Source: Butyrivibrio sp. (lineage in GTDB: Bacteria > Bacillota > Clostridia > Lachnospirales > Lachnospiraceae). Taken from it: a DNA stretch of 64,000 nucleotides. Below are positions 15,636 to 25,477 of this stretch, one piece after another. Position 1 is the stretch's first letter. The number at the start of each line of letters is the position of its first letter. The stretch covers positions 68,516 to 132,515 of the forward strand of contig NZ_SVFW01000006.1 in NCBI RefSeq assembly GCF_015056685.1, in the 5' to 3' direction. The position numbers and the translations under genes are program-made. The notes under the pieces were generated by a model. It was not told where the DNA came from, searched no databases, and saw only the letters and a list, made by a program, of their open reading frames with translations.

Positions 15636-17075
15636 ATGAAAAAGAAAGTTATTTCAATGGTATTGTCAGGAATGATGATCATGTCCCTGGCAGCATGCGG
15701 AGAAACAGCCGCAGACACTACTGCACCTGCAGCAGAGGAAACACCAAAGGCTGAGACGGCGACAGAGACTCCAGCGGCAGAGACTCCGGCAGCCGAGACT
15801 GCTGATGCTTCAGCTGCAGCTTATGATCCTGCAACAGCAGGTGATGTAACTGTTGGATTTGGATGGTGGGGCAACCAGGTTCGTGATGAAGTTACAAAGG
15901 CTGCATGTGATCACTTCACAGAACTTTATCCAAATGTTACTTTTAACCTCAATTCTCAGGCATGGAATGACTACTGGGCACAGATGACAAGCTTCTCATC
16001 AAGTGATACACTGCCAGATCTTATGCAGCAGGATTACGCATACTTTGAGCAGTGGGTTGAGGCAGGAGACCTTCTTGACTTAACGCCTTATGTTGAGAGC
16101 GGTGCACTTGATCTTTCAAAGATTCCTGAGAGTATCGTAAACACAGGTAAGAGCGCAAGCGACGGACACATCTACGCTGTCTGCGCAGGTATGAACGCTC
16201 CGGCTCTTTCATACAACAAGACACTTACAGATGAACTTGGAATCACAGTTCCTGATAACATGACATGGGATCAGTTCGCAGAGATTTCAAAACAGATTTA
16301 TGACGCAAAGGGAATCGGTGTTGTATGGCACAACTTCAACTCTGAGAACCCAATTGCATACTTTGCTCGTGGCAAGGGCCACAACGCACTCTTTGAAGCA
16401 GATGGCGTAACAGTTAGTGAAGAAGAGATGACTGAGTTCTATACACGTCTTCAGAACGCTGTAGCTGAAGGATGGCTCTTCGATACAGATAAGTTCGCAT
16501 CTGTTGACACAGCTACAATTCCTCAGAGCCCACTTGTATATGGTTCAGATCCTAGCGTAAGAAGCTGGTGCTCATTTAACTTCTCAAACCAGTACATGGC
16601 ATTCTGCGATGCAGCTAAGGCTGATGGAATCGAGCTTGGTATCTCAACATGGCCAGAGGACAACGGAGCACAGGCTAACTACCTTAAGCCTTCTCAGTTC
16701 TTCTCAATCACAACAGATACTCAGAATCCTGATCTTGCAGTAGCAATCCTTAACTACCTCATCAACGATGTTGAGGCCAACACACTTCTTAGAGCAGAGC
16801 GTGGTGTTCCGGCTAACAGTGAAGTAGCTGCAGCTATTGCTGATACAGTATCACAGACAGACTACACATATCCTATCATTGTTGAGTATCTTGATATGGT
16901 ATCAAAGAATTCAACAGCAATCTTCCCTCCACTTCCTGGATATGCAGGAACAGTTAACACAGACGTTATCGAGGGAATAACAAGCAGAGCACTTTCAAAG
17001 AATCCTACAGATACACCTGCAGACCTTGCAAAGGCATTCGTAGAGGGTGCAAATAAGGTAGCAGCTGATTATTGA
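15636..17075 (+). CDS. ABC sugar transporter solute-binding lipoprotein (family 1)
   Basis: The start ATG at 15636 follows GGAGGG; a frame extension upstream lacks a ribosome site. The 479-residue protein has a lipoprotein signal (VLSGMMIMSLAACGE, lipid Cys about residue 20). A Thr/Pro/Glu/Ala-rich linker of about 55 residues is followed by a binding domain beginning VTVGFGWWGNQVRDEV, typical of extracellular solute-binding protein family 1. It captures an oligosaccharide for the two permeases that follow. Codon use is biased toward a preferred set (GTT, CTT, ACA), consistent with strong expression. Given the GH4 downstream and the gene order, a pectin-derived ligand is plausible but not shown. 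Confidence 0.92.
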   Translation: MKKKVISMVLSGMMIMSLAACGETAADTTAPAAEETPKAETATETPAAETPAAETADASAAAYDPATAGDVTVGFGWWGNQVRDEVTKAACDHFTELYPNVTFNLNSQAWNDYWAQMTSFSSSDTLPDLMQQDYAYFEQWVEAGDLLDLTPYVESGALDLSKIPESIVNTGKSASDGHIYAVCAGMNAPALSYNKTLTDELGITVPDNMTWDQFAEISKQIYDAKGIGVVWHNFNSENPIAYFARGKGHNALFEADGVTVSEEEMTEFYTRLQNAVAEGWLFDTDKFASVDTATIPQSPLVYGSDPSVRSWCSFNFSNQYMAFCDAAKADGIELGISTWPEDNGAQANYLKPSQFFSITTDTQNPDLAVAILNYLINDVEANTLLRAERGVPANSEVAAAIADTVSQTDYTYPIIVEYLDMVSKNSTAIFPPLPGYAGTVNTDVIEGITSRALSKNPTDTPADLAKAFVEGANKVAADY

Positions 17076-17114
17076 TCTGGGGAATAACAGTTTTACCTTA
17101 AGTAATTGAACCAA

Positions 17115-17162
17115 AGAGAGGCGTTATTTTTATAACTTATAAACTGGCGCCTCTCTTTTTTT
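17115..17162 (+). terminator. Terminator/attenuator between binding protein and permease genes
   Basis: AGAGAGGCG (17115-17123) pairs with CGCCTCTCT (17148-17156), followed by a T-run. Its position inside an apparent operon would allow more binding protein than permease to be made. Confidence 0.85.
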
Positions 17163-17202
17163 ACAAAAATTACTGGACATCAGGAAGAAAGGGGAGAGTT
17201 CT

Positions 17203-18111
17203 ATGGATAAAAAGAAAAGCTTCCGCCAATGGATTGGGCAGGAGAAAGTGGCAGGCTATGTGTTCAGTTTGCCGTTTATCATTGGTTTTTTGATGTTCAT
17301 GCTTATACCGATGATACTATCGCTGTATTTTTCATTTTGTAAGTACGACATTCAAAACCCTGCAAAATTTATTGGCCTTAGGAATTATATCAACATTTTT
17401 ACCGATGACACATCATTTTGGAAAGCCTTAAGGGTTACCTGCTATTACGCACTTATTGGCACACCATTAAAGGTTGTTTTCGCTCTTATCATCGCTCTTA
17501 TTTTGGCAAAAGATACAAAGCTTACAGGTTTTTATCGTGCAGCATACTACCTTCCTTCAATCATTGGAGGATCAGTTGCTGTAGCAATTCTTTGGAGAAG
17601 AATGTTTGAACCCACAGGCACTATCAATGCCATTCTTTCAGTTGTGTATCCCGGAATATCCAATTTTAACTGGTTTGGAGAGGGAAGCGCAATCTGGGTT
17701 CTCATTATCTTAACTGTCTGGCAGTTTGGATCATCGATGCTTATTTTCCTTTCATCACTTAAGCAGATCAACCGCGAATTGTACGAGGCTGCGGAAGTTG
17801 ATGGAGCTAACAAGTGGAGACAGTTTTGGAGGATAACACTTCCTCTGTTGACTCCAACTATTTTCTTTAATCTGGTACAGCAGACGATCAACTCGTTCCT
17901 TGCTTTCACACAGAGTAAACTTATTACAGATGGTCAGCCAAACGACAGCACATTGTTCTATACATTGTATGTGTACAAAAAAGCATTCCCTAACATGGGA
18001 AAGAGCCAGATGGGTTATGCATCAGCTCTTGCATGGATAATGCTCATCATTATTTCCGCTGTAACAGCTCTGTTGTTCTGGAGCCGTAGCAAGTGGGTAT
18101 ATGAAGATTAA
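17203..18111 (+). CDS. ABC sugar transporter permease, MalF/LplB type
   Basis: This 302-residue membrane protein has six predicted segments. The cytoplasmic EAA loop reads YEAAEVDGANKWRQFWRITLPLLTP, seen here as EAAEVDGANKW then TLPLLTP. The opening GYVFSLPFIIGFLMFMLIPM is typical of the MalF-like partner in carbohydrate importers. GGGGAGAG precedes the ATG. It lies 15 bp before the second permease. No ATP-binding subunit is encoded here, as is usual for Firmicute CUT1 importers served by a shared MsmX-type ATPase; that sharing is inference. Confidence 0.93.
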   Translation: MDKKKSFRQWIGQEKVAGYVFSLPFIIGFLMFMLIPMILSLYFSFCKYDIQNPAKFIGLRNYINIFTDDTSFWKALRVTCYYALIGTPLKVVFALIIALILAKDTKLTGFYRAAYYLPSIIGGSVAVAILWRRMFEPTGTINAILSVVYPGISNFNWFGEGSAIWVLIILTVWQFGSSMLIFLSSLKQINRELYEAAEVDGANKWRQFWRITLPLLTPTIFFNLVQQTINSFLAFTQSKLITDGQPNDSTLFYTLYVYKKAFPNMGKSQMGYASALAWIMLIIISAVTALLFWSRSKWVYED

Positions 18112-18126
18112 GGGGAGGCGTTTATT

Positions 18127-18972
18127 ATGAATACGAAAAGAAAGATCTTGGATTTGATCTATCATATACTGGTACTTTTTGGAGCCTTTGTTATGATCTA
18201 TCCGCTTTTGTGGATGATCTTCAGCTCTTTTAAACCGACAACTTATGTTCTTCCAACTGCAAAACAGCTCATTCCGTCAGTATGGACACTGGACAACTAC
18301 AAGACAGGATGGAAGGGATTTATGGGTTATACCTTCGCAACCTTCTTTAAGAATTCCTTCTTTATTTCCATCACATCAACCTTTGGAACTCTGATTTCAT
18401 CATCACTTGTGGCTTATGCGCTTCAGAGACTTGACTTTAAGCTTAAAAAGCCTTTGTTCATTCTGGTGTTGTCCACAATGATGCTTCCACCACAGATTCT
18501 GATGATTCCTCAGTACATGTGGTTTAGAAGACTTGGCTGGGTTGGTACTTACTTCCCAATGATCCTGCCATACTTCTTTGCCATTCAGGGATTCTTTGTA
18601 TACCTTATCATGAACTTTATTCAGGGCGTGCCAAAAGAGCTGGATGAGGCTGCCAAGATTGACGGCTGCTCTTTTTACGGAATATACTTCAGGATCATCC
18701 TGCCACTTATCGTACCAGCCATGATCACAAGTGCCATCTTCTCATTTATCTGGAGATGGGATGATTACCTTTCAGCTTTACTCTATGTTACAAAGCCTGA
18801 AATGAGACCAATATCACTGGCACTTAAGCTCTTTAACGATCCATCAGCCGGTTCAGATATCGGTGCAACACTTGCTATGTCAACACTTTCAATCGTTCCT
18901 GCAACAATTCTTTTCCTTATATTCCAGAAGTCACTGGTTGAGGGAATTGCAAGCTCAGGTATTAAGGGATGA
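18127..18972 (+). CDS. ABC sugar transporter permease, MalG/LplC type
   Basis: This 281-residue protein is the MalG-type permease paired with the preceding gene. It begins with a basic N-terminus and membrane helix (IYHILVLFGAFVMIYPLLWM). It carries the conserved PKELDEAAKIDGCSFYGIY coupling loop and ends in the family's SSGIKG tail. Six membrane segments fit the hydrophobic pattern. AGGGGAGG precedes the start. It forms a heterodimeric channel for the sugar delivered by the binding protein at 15636-17075. Confidence 0.93.
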   Translation: MNTKRKILDLIYHILVLFGAFVMIYPLLWMIFSSFKPTTYVLPTAKQLIPSVWTLDNYKTGWKGFMGYTFATFFKNSFFISITSTFGTLISSSLVAYALQRLDFKLKKPLFILVLSTMMLPPQILMIPQYMWFRRLGWVGTYFPMILPYFFAIQGFFVYLIMNFIQGVPKELDEAAKIDGCSFYGIYFRIILPLIVPAMITSAIFSFIWRWDDYLSALLYVTKPEMRPISLALKLFNDPSAGSDIGATLAMSTLSIVPATILFLIFQKSLVEGIASSGIKG

Positions 18973-19016
18973 TATCAATAAAAATACGTAAAATAGTGTA
19001 ATAAATAATAAGAATG

Positions 19017-19059
19017 ATCTCTCGCATAGTGAAATAATGAATATGCGAGAGATTATTAG
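19017..19059 (+). terminator. Hairpin between permease and GH4 genes
   Basis: ATCTCTCGCAT (19017-19027) pairs with ATGCGAGAGAT (19043-19053) around a 15-nt loop, followed by TATTAGTTTT. It may terminate or attenuate before the glycosidase gene. Confidence 0.65.
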
Positions 19060-19088
19060 TTTTCGTTCATAAGGGAAGGGGTAAAAAA

Positions 19089-20486
19089 ATGAGGTATGAA
19101 GCAGGAAAAATGAAGGATGTAAACATTGCCTATATAGGCGGTGGCTCCAGAGGCTGGGCCTGGACTTTTATGACAGACCTGGCGCTTGATGATGAGATTT
19201 CAGGAACCATAAGACTCTATGACCTTGATGAGAAGGCAGCTGAGAACAATGCTGTAATAGGAAATACTCTTATGGCGCGAGGTGACGCGAAGGGTGACTG
19301 GAAGTTTGAAGTTAAGAACTCACTGGAAAGTGCCCTGACAGGCTGTGACTTTGTAGTTATCTCAATCTTGCCGGGAACTTTTGATGAGATGGAGTCGGAC
19401 GTACATCTGCCTGAGAGGCTTGGGGTATATCAGTCAGTTGGTGACACTGCAGGGTGCGGAGGAATGATCCGTGCTCTAAGGACTATTCCCATGTTCACTG
19501 AGATTGCAGATGCTATCAGGAAGTATTCACCTGACGCATGGGTAATTAATTATACTAACCCTATGTCACTTTGCGTGAAGGCTCTTTATGAGGCATATCC
19601 TCAGATCAAGGCCTTTGGTTGCTGCCATGAAGTATTCGGAACACAGAAGGTTTTACAGACAATTTATGAAAAAGAGACAGGTGAAAAGATTCCCGATTGG
19701 CATGACGTTTTTGTAAATGTAGTCGGAATCAATCATTTCACATGGTTTACAGAGAGTTCATATAAGGGAATAGATCTTTTCCCTATCTACAGAAGTTATA
19801 TTGATAAGCACTTTGATGAAGGTGTTTCTCTTGAGAGTGAGAACTGGCTCAATGCGAACTTTGTCTGCAAGCACAGGGTCAAGATGGATCTTTTTAACAG
19901 ATATGGACTGATTGCGGCAGCAGGTGACAGACATCTTGCAGAGTTTATGCCGGGCAATGAATATCTAAAAGACCCTGAGACAGTAACCAAGTGGAATTAC
20001 GCTCTGACAAGTGTTGAGTGGAGGAAAAAAGACTTAGAGGACAGGCTTGAAAGAAGTAAGCGCCTTGTAAGTGGCGAAGAAAAGATGGAGCTTAAAGAGA
20101 CCGGAGAAGAGGGAATACTTCTTATTAAGGCTCTCTGCGGTCTTAGCAGGTTTGTAAGTAACGTAAATATTCCAAATTATGCGCTTCAGATCCCTAATCT
20201 TCCGGCAAATGCGATTGTCGAGACCAATGCTGTTTTCTCAAGAGATTCCATTAGACCAATCTTTGCCGGTGCTATAAAAGAGGATGTGAAAAAACTCATC
20301 GACCCTCATGTAAAGAACCACGAGAGAATCTACAAAGCTGCTACAACATGCGACAGAGCTCTTGTCTATGAGGCTTTTGAAAATGATCCACAGTTCATCG
20401 GCAAGAACTGCTCTGTAGAAGATATTCACAAGCTTGTGGATGATATGATTGATAATACTAAGACTTACCTTCCTAAGGGATGGTAA
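19089..20486 (+). CDS. Glycoside hydrolase family 4 (LplD-like, NAD/Mn-dependent)
   Basis: The protein has 465 residues. A Rossmann fold opens with IAYIGGGSRGWAW (NAD binding). Further family marks are SVGDTAGCGGM, VINYTNPMSL and GCCHEVFG, whose Cys-His pair fits the GH4 metal site. GH4 enzymes use NAD and Mn with a redox elimination mechanism. The gene order binding protein, permease, permease, GH4 matches Bacillus subtilis lplABCD, where LplD is an alpha-galacturonidase. That substrate is therefore the best guess, supported by the pectinase locus nearby. An alpha-glucuronidase or alpha-galactosidase is possible. GGGG seven bases before the ATG supports this start. Confidence 0.88.
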   Translation: MRYEAGKMKDVNIAYIGGGSRGWAWTFMTDLALDDEISGTIRLYDLDEKAAENNAVIGNTLMARGDAKGDWKFEVKNSLESALTGCDFVVISILPGTFDEMESDVHLPERLGVYQSVGDTAGCGGMIRALRTIPMFTEIADAIRKYSPDAWVINYTNPMSLCVKALYEAYPQIKAFGCCHEVFGTQKVLQTIYEKETGEKIPDWHDVFVNVVGINHFTWFTESSYKGIDLFPIYRSYIDKHFDEGVSLESENWLNANFVCKHRVKMDLFNRYGLIAAAGDRHLAEFMPGNEYLKDPETVTKWNYALTSVEWRKKDLEDRLERSKRLVSGEEKMELKETGEEGILLIKALCGLSRFVSNVNIPNYALQIPNLPANAIVETNAVFSRDSIRPIFAGAIKEDVKKLIDPHVKNHERIYKAATTCDRALVYEAFENDPQFIGKNCSVEDIHKLVDDMIDNTKTYLPKGW

Positions 20487-20516
20487 AAAAACATTTTTAA
20501 TTTAATAGATATGATT

Positions 20517-20558
20517 TCCCCTTAAGCAAGCGAAATGGCCTCTTAAGGGGATTTTTTT
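20517..20558 (+). terminator. Intrinsic terminator of the GH4 gene
   Basis: TCCCCTTAAG (20517-20526) pairs perfectly with CTTAAGGGGA (20542-20551), followed by seven T residues. Confidence 0.9.
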
Positions 20559-20588
20559 GACTTATGCAGAATGAATAAAGTTGTTATT

Positions 20589-20616
20589 TTATTGTGACAC
20601 TTATGATTGGTATAAT
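20589..20616 (+). promoter_or_regulatory. Probable promoter of the GAF-ABC operon
   Basis: TTATTG (20589-20594) and TATAAT (20611-20616) are separated by 16 bp, about 55 bp before the start codon at 20670. Confidence 0.5.
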
Positions 20617-20669
20617 GTATATATAAATATTTTATCCTACTAATTTTGTACTTTATATGAGGTGGATCA

Positions 20670-21887
20670 ATGGCGGGAAAAGGCGATAATATTTCAGTAT
20701 TATGGAAAATCATGCAGGCACTGGATGAGGAACAGGTTGAAAACGGCATTTCGGAGGCAATGGAGACGCTGCTTAAAAGTATAGAAGCTGAGTCTGCGGC
20801 CGTCTGGATAAAGAATCCTGAAAATAAGCACATTTACTGTATTGTGTCCGTTGGAGAGGACAATCTGACGGGTTTTTCCATAGAGTATGGTCAGGGCCTT
20901 GTGGGAGAAGCTTGCGACAGCACAGAGATGACAAGTGTTTCTGATGCAGCAAATGACGAGCGATTCCCTGCAGGTAAAGATGAGGTCAGCGGTATTGAAA
21001 TGAAAAATGTCGTTTTCGTGCCGATGACATTAAGGAAAGAGACCGTTGGCTGCATAGAGATAATAAACAGGGCCAAGAGTGGGGAGTTTAGCGACGAAGA
21101 CAAATATATCATGCATTCTCTTGCAGGACTTATTCCCATGGTCATAGAGGAGAAGGGATATAACTACGCAGCGCAAACAGAAAAGAAGGTAATAATGTCC
21201 CTTAGAGGTGTCAAAAAGGACTATCCCTCAGGAATGGATGTGGTTCATATCCTTAAGGGCGTTGATCTTGATGTATACGAAAATGAGCTCTTAGTAATCC
21301 TGGGTGAGAGCGGCTGCGGAAAATCTACTCTTCTTAACATAATCGGAGGTATGGACAGTCTAACTGAAGGCAGCATTACCGTTGATGGAAAAGACTTTTC
21401 ACATCCTACGGAAAAAGAACTGGTGGATTTCAGAAGGGATTCGATAGGTTTTATTTTTCAGTCCTATAATCTGATGCCAAACCTGACAGCTCTTGAAAAT
21501 GTAAGGTTTATAGCGGAGATTTGTAAGAATCCGGGAGATCCGGAAGAAGCAATTGCTAAGGTAGGACTTACAGACAGGGCCGGCAATTACCCCTCTATGA
21601 TGAGTGGAGGACAGCAACAGAGAGTCTCAATCGCCAGAGCTATAGTCAAGAATCCAAGAATCATTCTTGCAGATGAACCTACGGCAGCACTTGATTTTAC
21701 TACAGGACAGGAGGTTTTGGTTCTTATAGAAGAGCTTATAGCAAGCAGTAAGACGTCAGTGGTAATGGTTACACACAACGTGGAGATAGCCAAGATGGCA
21801 AACCGGGTAGTGAGAGTAAGAAACGGTAAGATTTCCAGTATACGTATCAACTCGTGGCCTATGAAAGCGGCAGACATTGTCTGGTGA
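20670..21887 (+). CDS. GAF domain fused to an ABC transporter ATPase
   Basis: The protein has 405 residues. The first about 150 form a GAF-like sensor domain with AVWIKNPENKHIYCIVSVGE, IEYGQGLVGEAC and VVFVPMTLRKETVGCIEIIN. After a short linker comes a full LolD/MacB-class ABC ATPase with Walker A LGESGCGKST, Q-loop FIFQSYNL, signature MSGGQQQRVSIARA, Walker B IILADEPTAALD and the switch VTHN. These ATPases pair with FtsX-type permeases, and one follows after 9 bp. The N-terminal GAF fusion is unusual for this class and suggests ligand- or redox-gated activity. No membrane segment is present. Both domains are clear; the signal sensed is unknown. Confidence 0.9.
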   Translation: MAGKGDNISVLWKIMQALDEEQVENGISEAMETLLKSIEAESAAVWIKNPENKHIYCIVSVGEDNLTGFSIEYGQGLVGEACDSTEMTSVSDAANDERFPAGKDEVSGIEMKNVVFVPMTLRKETVGCIEIINRAKSGEFSDEDKYIMHSLAGLIPMVIEEKGYNYAAQTEKKVIMSLRGVKKDYPSGMDVVHILKGVDLDVYENELLVILGESGCGKSTLLNIIGGMDSLTEGSITVDGKDFSHPTEKELVDFRRDSIGFIFQSYNLMPNLTALENVRFIAEICKNPGDPEEAIAKVGLTDRAGNYPSMMSGGQQQRVSIARAIVKNPRIILADEPTAALDFTTGQEVLVLIEELIASSKTSVVMVTHNVEIAKMANRVVRVRNGKISSIRINSWPMKAADIVW

Positions 21888-21896
21888 TGGTGATTT

Positions 21897-24800
21897 ATGA
21901 AAAAGACATTTTGGACAGATGCACTAAGGAATATCCAAAAAAGAATAGTCTCATGGTTGTCAATAGTCGCAATAGTGCTTATCGGTACCAGCGTCATATT
22001 GGGGCTTAGGTTTACTTTTACGTCTCTTTCTTCTGTGGGAGAGAGGTATATTACCGAGCATAACTATAAAGACCTGAATATAGCCTGCAGCATGGGTGTC
22101 ACTGAAAAAGAAGTGGAAGATATACGTTCTATTGAGGGAGTGGCGGATGCTGAAGGAGTAGTTGCTTTTACGGGCCAACTTGGATTTTCAGGGAAAAACA
22201 TTGGTGCGCTGATCATCTCAGTAACTGAGAGAATCAGTGTGCCTTATGCTGTAGAAGGCGATTTACCCAAAGAAAACGGTCAGTGCGCCATAAATCCCGA
22301 ACTTGCGGATAAGCTGGGCGTAAGCATCGGAGATACCATAACTATCGTGGTTTCTGCAGCCCGCATTGACAATGTACTTACGGAAAAGAAGTTTACTGTT
22401 ACAGGAATAGCCGGACATCCCGACTATATGGAGAGAGGAAGAATAGATTTCTGCATTCTTCCGATAGACTCCTTTGACACATCACTTAGCGCTTTTGATT
22501 ATACAGCAGTTTATGTCGAGGCTGATACGCCAAAGGGCGCCATATTTTCGGACAGGAAATATAATGATGCCGTAAAAGAAGTATATGACAGAGTCATGGC
22601 AAGAATTGACGATATGACGATTGAAAGGAAAAAGACTCTTTCCGATGACCTTGATAGTGAGTATAAAAAAGCTGAGGACAAGGCAAATACAGAGCTTTCA
22701 AAAGCAAAGAAGCAGATTGACGATGCGCAGAAGGAGTTTGATGAGAAAATAGGAGAAGCGGAAAAAAAGATAGAGGATGGAAAAAAGGAGTATGAAGAGG
22801 GCGAGGCAAAAGCTGAAAGGGAGCTTAGCGCAGCCGCCAAGCAGATAAAGGATGGTGAGGAAGAATACAACACTAAGATAGCCGATGGGCAAAGGCAGCT
22901 TGAAGAAGCTGAAAAGAAAATGGAGGATGAGCTGTCTTACAATAAATGGAGGTTGTTTGACGGATTCCTGCAGCTTGATGAGGCTGAGAAAAAGCTCAAA
23001 GAAAAGGAAGAGGAGTATAACGCGGGTAGAGATAAGCTCATCAGAGGAAAAGAAGAACTGGACAAAGGCTGGGAGGAGTATAACAGCGGTATCAGCAGGA
23101 TTGATGAGGTCCTCGATAGTGAGACAATAGATATTATAATAGAAGGCTGTGAGGGGTATTATGAAGATCCTGAGATAACCGATGAAGATAAAGAGCAGAT
23201 CAGGGATATTATTATTCCGGAGCTTATGGATTCAAAGAGTAAAGATGCTCTGGCCAAAGGCTATGCTGTCATGGATGTATATGATTTTGCTATGGCTGAG
23301 GTTGATCCAAAGGTCTTGGAGGTATTTGATGAGATAACTGGTATAAGCGATTTCAGGGCTGGTCTTGATAAACTTTCGGAAGGTAAGAAAAAACTGGATG
23401 ATGGCCAGAGGGAGTATGAAAATGGCTTGAAAGAGCTTGAAGAGGCGAGAAAGCTTCTTGATCAGGGGTGGTACTCTTTGGAACAGGGAAGAAGAGAGCT
23501 GGCTGATGGTCAGGCGGAGCTTGCTAAAAGAGAGCCTGAGGCAAGAAAACAGCTTGCTGATGCCAAGGCAGATTTCGAAGTTCAAAAAGCTGATGGTGCA
23601 AAACAGCTTGAAGATGCCAAAAACACTTATGCCATAAAGAAAAAAGAAGCTGAGGACCAGCTTGCAGCGGCGAAAGAAGAACTGGATGAAGGTATAAGAC
23701 AGTTTAACGAACAAAAAGAGAAGGGTGAAAAAGAACTTGCCGAGGCAAGGGAAAAATATGATAAAGCCTACAATGAGGCAATGGATACTCTTGCAAGTGT
23801 AAAAAAGCAGATAGATGAGGCCAAAAACAGGGATTGCCAGTGGTTTGTCCAGACCAGAGATGCCAATGTTTATTTTGTGGAATTTAAGTCTTACTGTGGT
23901 GTGTTAAAAAATGTAGGCAGGGTATTCACGCCTATATATGCCGGAATTGTTATTATTGTATGTTTTTTTACCATGGCTATAATCGTGGAGGAGCAGTCCA
24001 AGCAGATCGGAACCTGTAAGGCACTTGGAATGTACAAGACAGAGATAAGAAAAAAGTATCTTCTGTTTGGCGTTACAGCAGCGGTTCTTGGCGCTTTAGC
24101 AGGAATCGGCGGAGGACTTGCTTTTGAAAAAATGATCTGCAATTCATTGAACGCTTCCTTTGTGTTTAATGTAGAGCATGTATTCAGGATTATGCCTATT
24201 ATCATAATGCCGGTGGGTGCAGCTATTGTCACAGCTTTTGCGGTGGTGTGGTCGTCGGAAAAAATATTATCCTGCTCCGCTGTAGGACTTGTAAGCGGCA
24301 ATGAGCCGGCAAAGAGAGGACGCAGTAAGGCTTGGAAAAACAGTAGAGGAAGCGTTTACTTCAGGCTGATCATGAATAATTTCATGATGGATATCGGTCG
24401 AGAGACTGTTTCAATCGTCATAATCCTTGTGTGTGTATTTGTTATAGGACTTGGAAGCAGCATAAAATTCGGTCACTACAGTGCTCTTAAGAATCAGGTT
24501 GAGAACATAAACAGATATGATCTTACAGTTACACTTTCTGATAATGTCACCGATGAAGAAAGGGCGAAGATTGAAGAAAAAATTCAGAATTTCGACTACA
24601 TGGAAGTTTGTAAGATAGGAGGAGTTCTTCAGACCGGAAAAGGACAGACTCTTTCAGAAATATATGTGATCTATGATACAGAAAGATTTAAAGAATTCTA
24701 TAAGCTTGAAAATGGGAAAGGAAAGGAAATTGAAGTCTTTGATGATGGTCTTATGGTCACGTTGGAAATGTTGGAAAAGAATGGCCTGAAGGACAAAGAG

Positions 24801-25463
24801 AATGTGACACTGATAACAGATTCTCTTGATATAGCGAAACTTACCATAAAGGGCCACTACCTTCTTCATGTGGGAAAAGGTGGTGTAATGACAGCGAAAT
24901 ACTATAAAACTGCCTTTGGTAAAGATCCTGCATTAAATACTTACATGATAAAGGTCAAAGATCAGGATCCGAAAAGCGTAGCTGATATGTTGTCAGAATA
25001 TGAAGGAATCTCGGCAATACATCTTTCTGATGAGGTGCTTGACCAGAAGGCGTCAATGTCAAGGCTTTATACTATTGTGGTATTTGTTGTGATCGGTTTC
25101 TCGATCATTCTGTCGTTTATGATTCTTTTGAATCTGAGCAATATTCTGGTAGCCCACAGAATGAAAGAGTTACTTACCATGAAAGTAAATGGCTTTTCAA
25201 ATGCGGAGGTCATAGGATATCTTGTAAGAGAAGTGCTTGTGACAACAGGACTTGGAATAATATTGGGATTATTGGTGGGAATTCCAGCCACATATTTTAT
25301 CATTCAGGGAGTTGAATCCGAGGGATTCATGTTCCTTAGAAAGACCTATGTGGCTGCATGGGCGCTGGCAGTTTCCTGTGAAGTAATATTTGCACTGTTA
25401 ATCTATTCTATATCTTTCAGCAAAATAAAGAAGATTCCGTTAACAGATATAACAAAGTACTAA
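21897..25463 (+). CDS. Giant FtsX-type ABC permease with long coiled-coil insert
   Basis: The protein has 1188 residues, far above the roughly 400 of simple FtsX permeases and above most 800-residue duplicated ones. After the first membrane helix and a MacB-like periplasmic domain, about residues 240-640 are a highly charged coiled coil. It is dense in Lys/Glu/Ala with recurrent DGxxEYxxG-like units, interrupted by a short globular island around residues 400-475. Two FtsX core regions (about 680-800 and 1060-1185) and a second exported domain follow. It is translated 9 bp after the GAF-ABC ATPase and is its obvious partner. Such permeases usually transduce force or export lipids or peptides. 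Function here is unknown. Confidence 0.88.
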   Translation: MKKTFWTDALRNIQKRIVSWLSIVAIVLIGTSVILGLRFTFTSLSSVGERYITEHNYKDLNIACSMGVTEKEVEDIRSIEGVADAEGVVAFTGQLGFSGKNIGALIISVTERISVPYAVEGDLPKENGQCAINPELADKLGVSIGDTITIVVSAARIDNVLTEKKFTVTGIAGHPDYMERGRIDFCILPIDSFDTSLSAFDYTAVYVEADTPKGAIFSDRKYNDAVKEVYDRVMARIDDMTIERKKTLSDDLDSEYKKAEDKANTELSKAKKQIDDAQKEFDEKIGEAEKKIEDGKKEYEEGEAKAERELSAAAKQIKDGEEEYNTKIADGQRQLEEAEKKMEDELSYNKWRLFDGFLQLDEAEKKLKEKEEEYNAGRDKLIRGKEELDKGWEEYNSGISRIDEVLDSETIDIIIEGCEGYYEDPEITDEDKEQIRDIIIPELMDSKSKDALAKGYAVMDVYDFAMAEVDPKVLEVFDEITGISDFRAGLDKLSEGKKKLDDGQREYENGLKELEEARKLLDQGWYSLEQGRRELADGQAELAKREPEARKQLADAKADFEVQKADGAKQLEDAKNTYAIKKKEAEDQLAAAKEELDEGIRQFNEQKEKGEKELAEAREKYDKAYNEAMDTLASVKKQIDEAKNRDCQWFVQTRDANVYFVEFKSYCGVLKNVGRVFTPIYAGIVIIVCFFTMAIIVEEQSKQIGTCKALGMYKTEIRKKYLLFGVTAAVLGALAGIGGGLAFEKMICNSLNASFVFNVEHVFRIMPIIIMPVGAAIVTAFAVVWSSEKILSCSAVGLVSGNEPAKRGRSKAWKNSRGSVYFRLIMNNFMMDIGRETVSIVIILVCVFVIGLGSSIKFGHYSALKNQVENINRYDLTVTLSDNVTDEERAKIEEKIQNFDYMEVCKIGGVLQTGKGQTLSEIYVIYDTERFKEFYKLENGKGKEIEVFDDGLMVTLEMLEKNGLKDKENVTLITDSLDIAKLTIKGHYLLHVGKGGVMTAKYYKTAFGKDPALNTYMIKVKDQDPKSVADMLSEYEGISAIHLSDEVLDQKASMSRLYTIVVFVVIGFSIILSFMILLNLSNILVAHRMKELLTMKVNGFSNAEVIGYLVREVLVTTGLGIILGLLVGIPATYFIIQGVESEGFMFLRKTYVAAWALAVSCEVIFALLIYSISFSKIKKIPLTDITKY

Positions 25464-25477
25464 AGAATCGAGGCTTC

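Noticed and set aside
22511..23714. Minus-strand frames up to 160 residues within the FtsX-type permease gene
   Set aside because: They are Phe/Leu/Ser-rich shadows of the Lys/Glu-rich coiled-coil codons.
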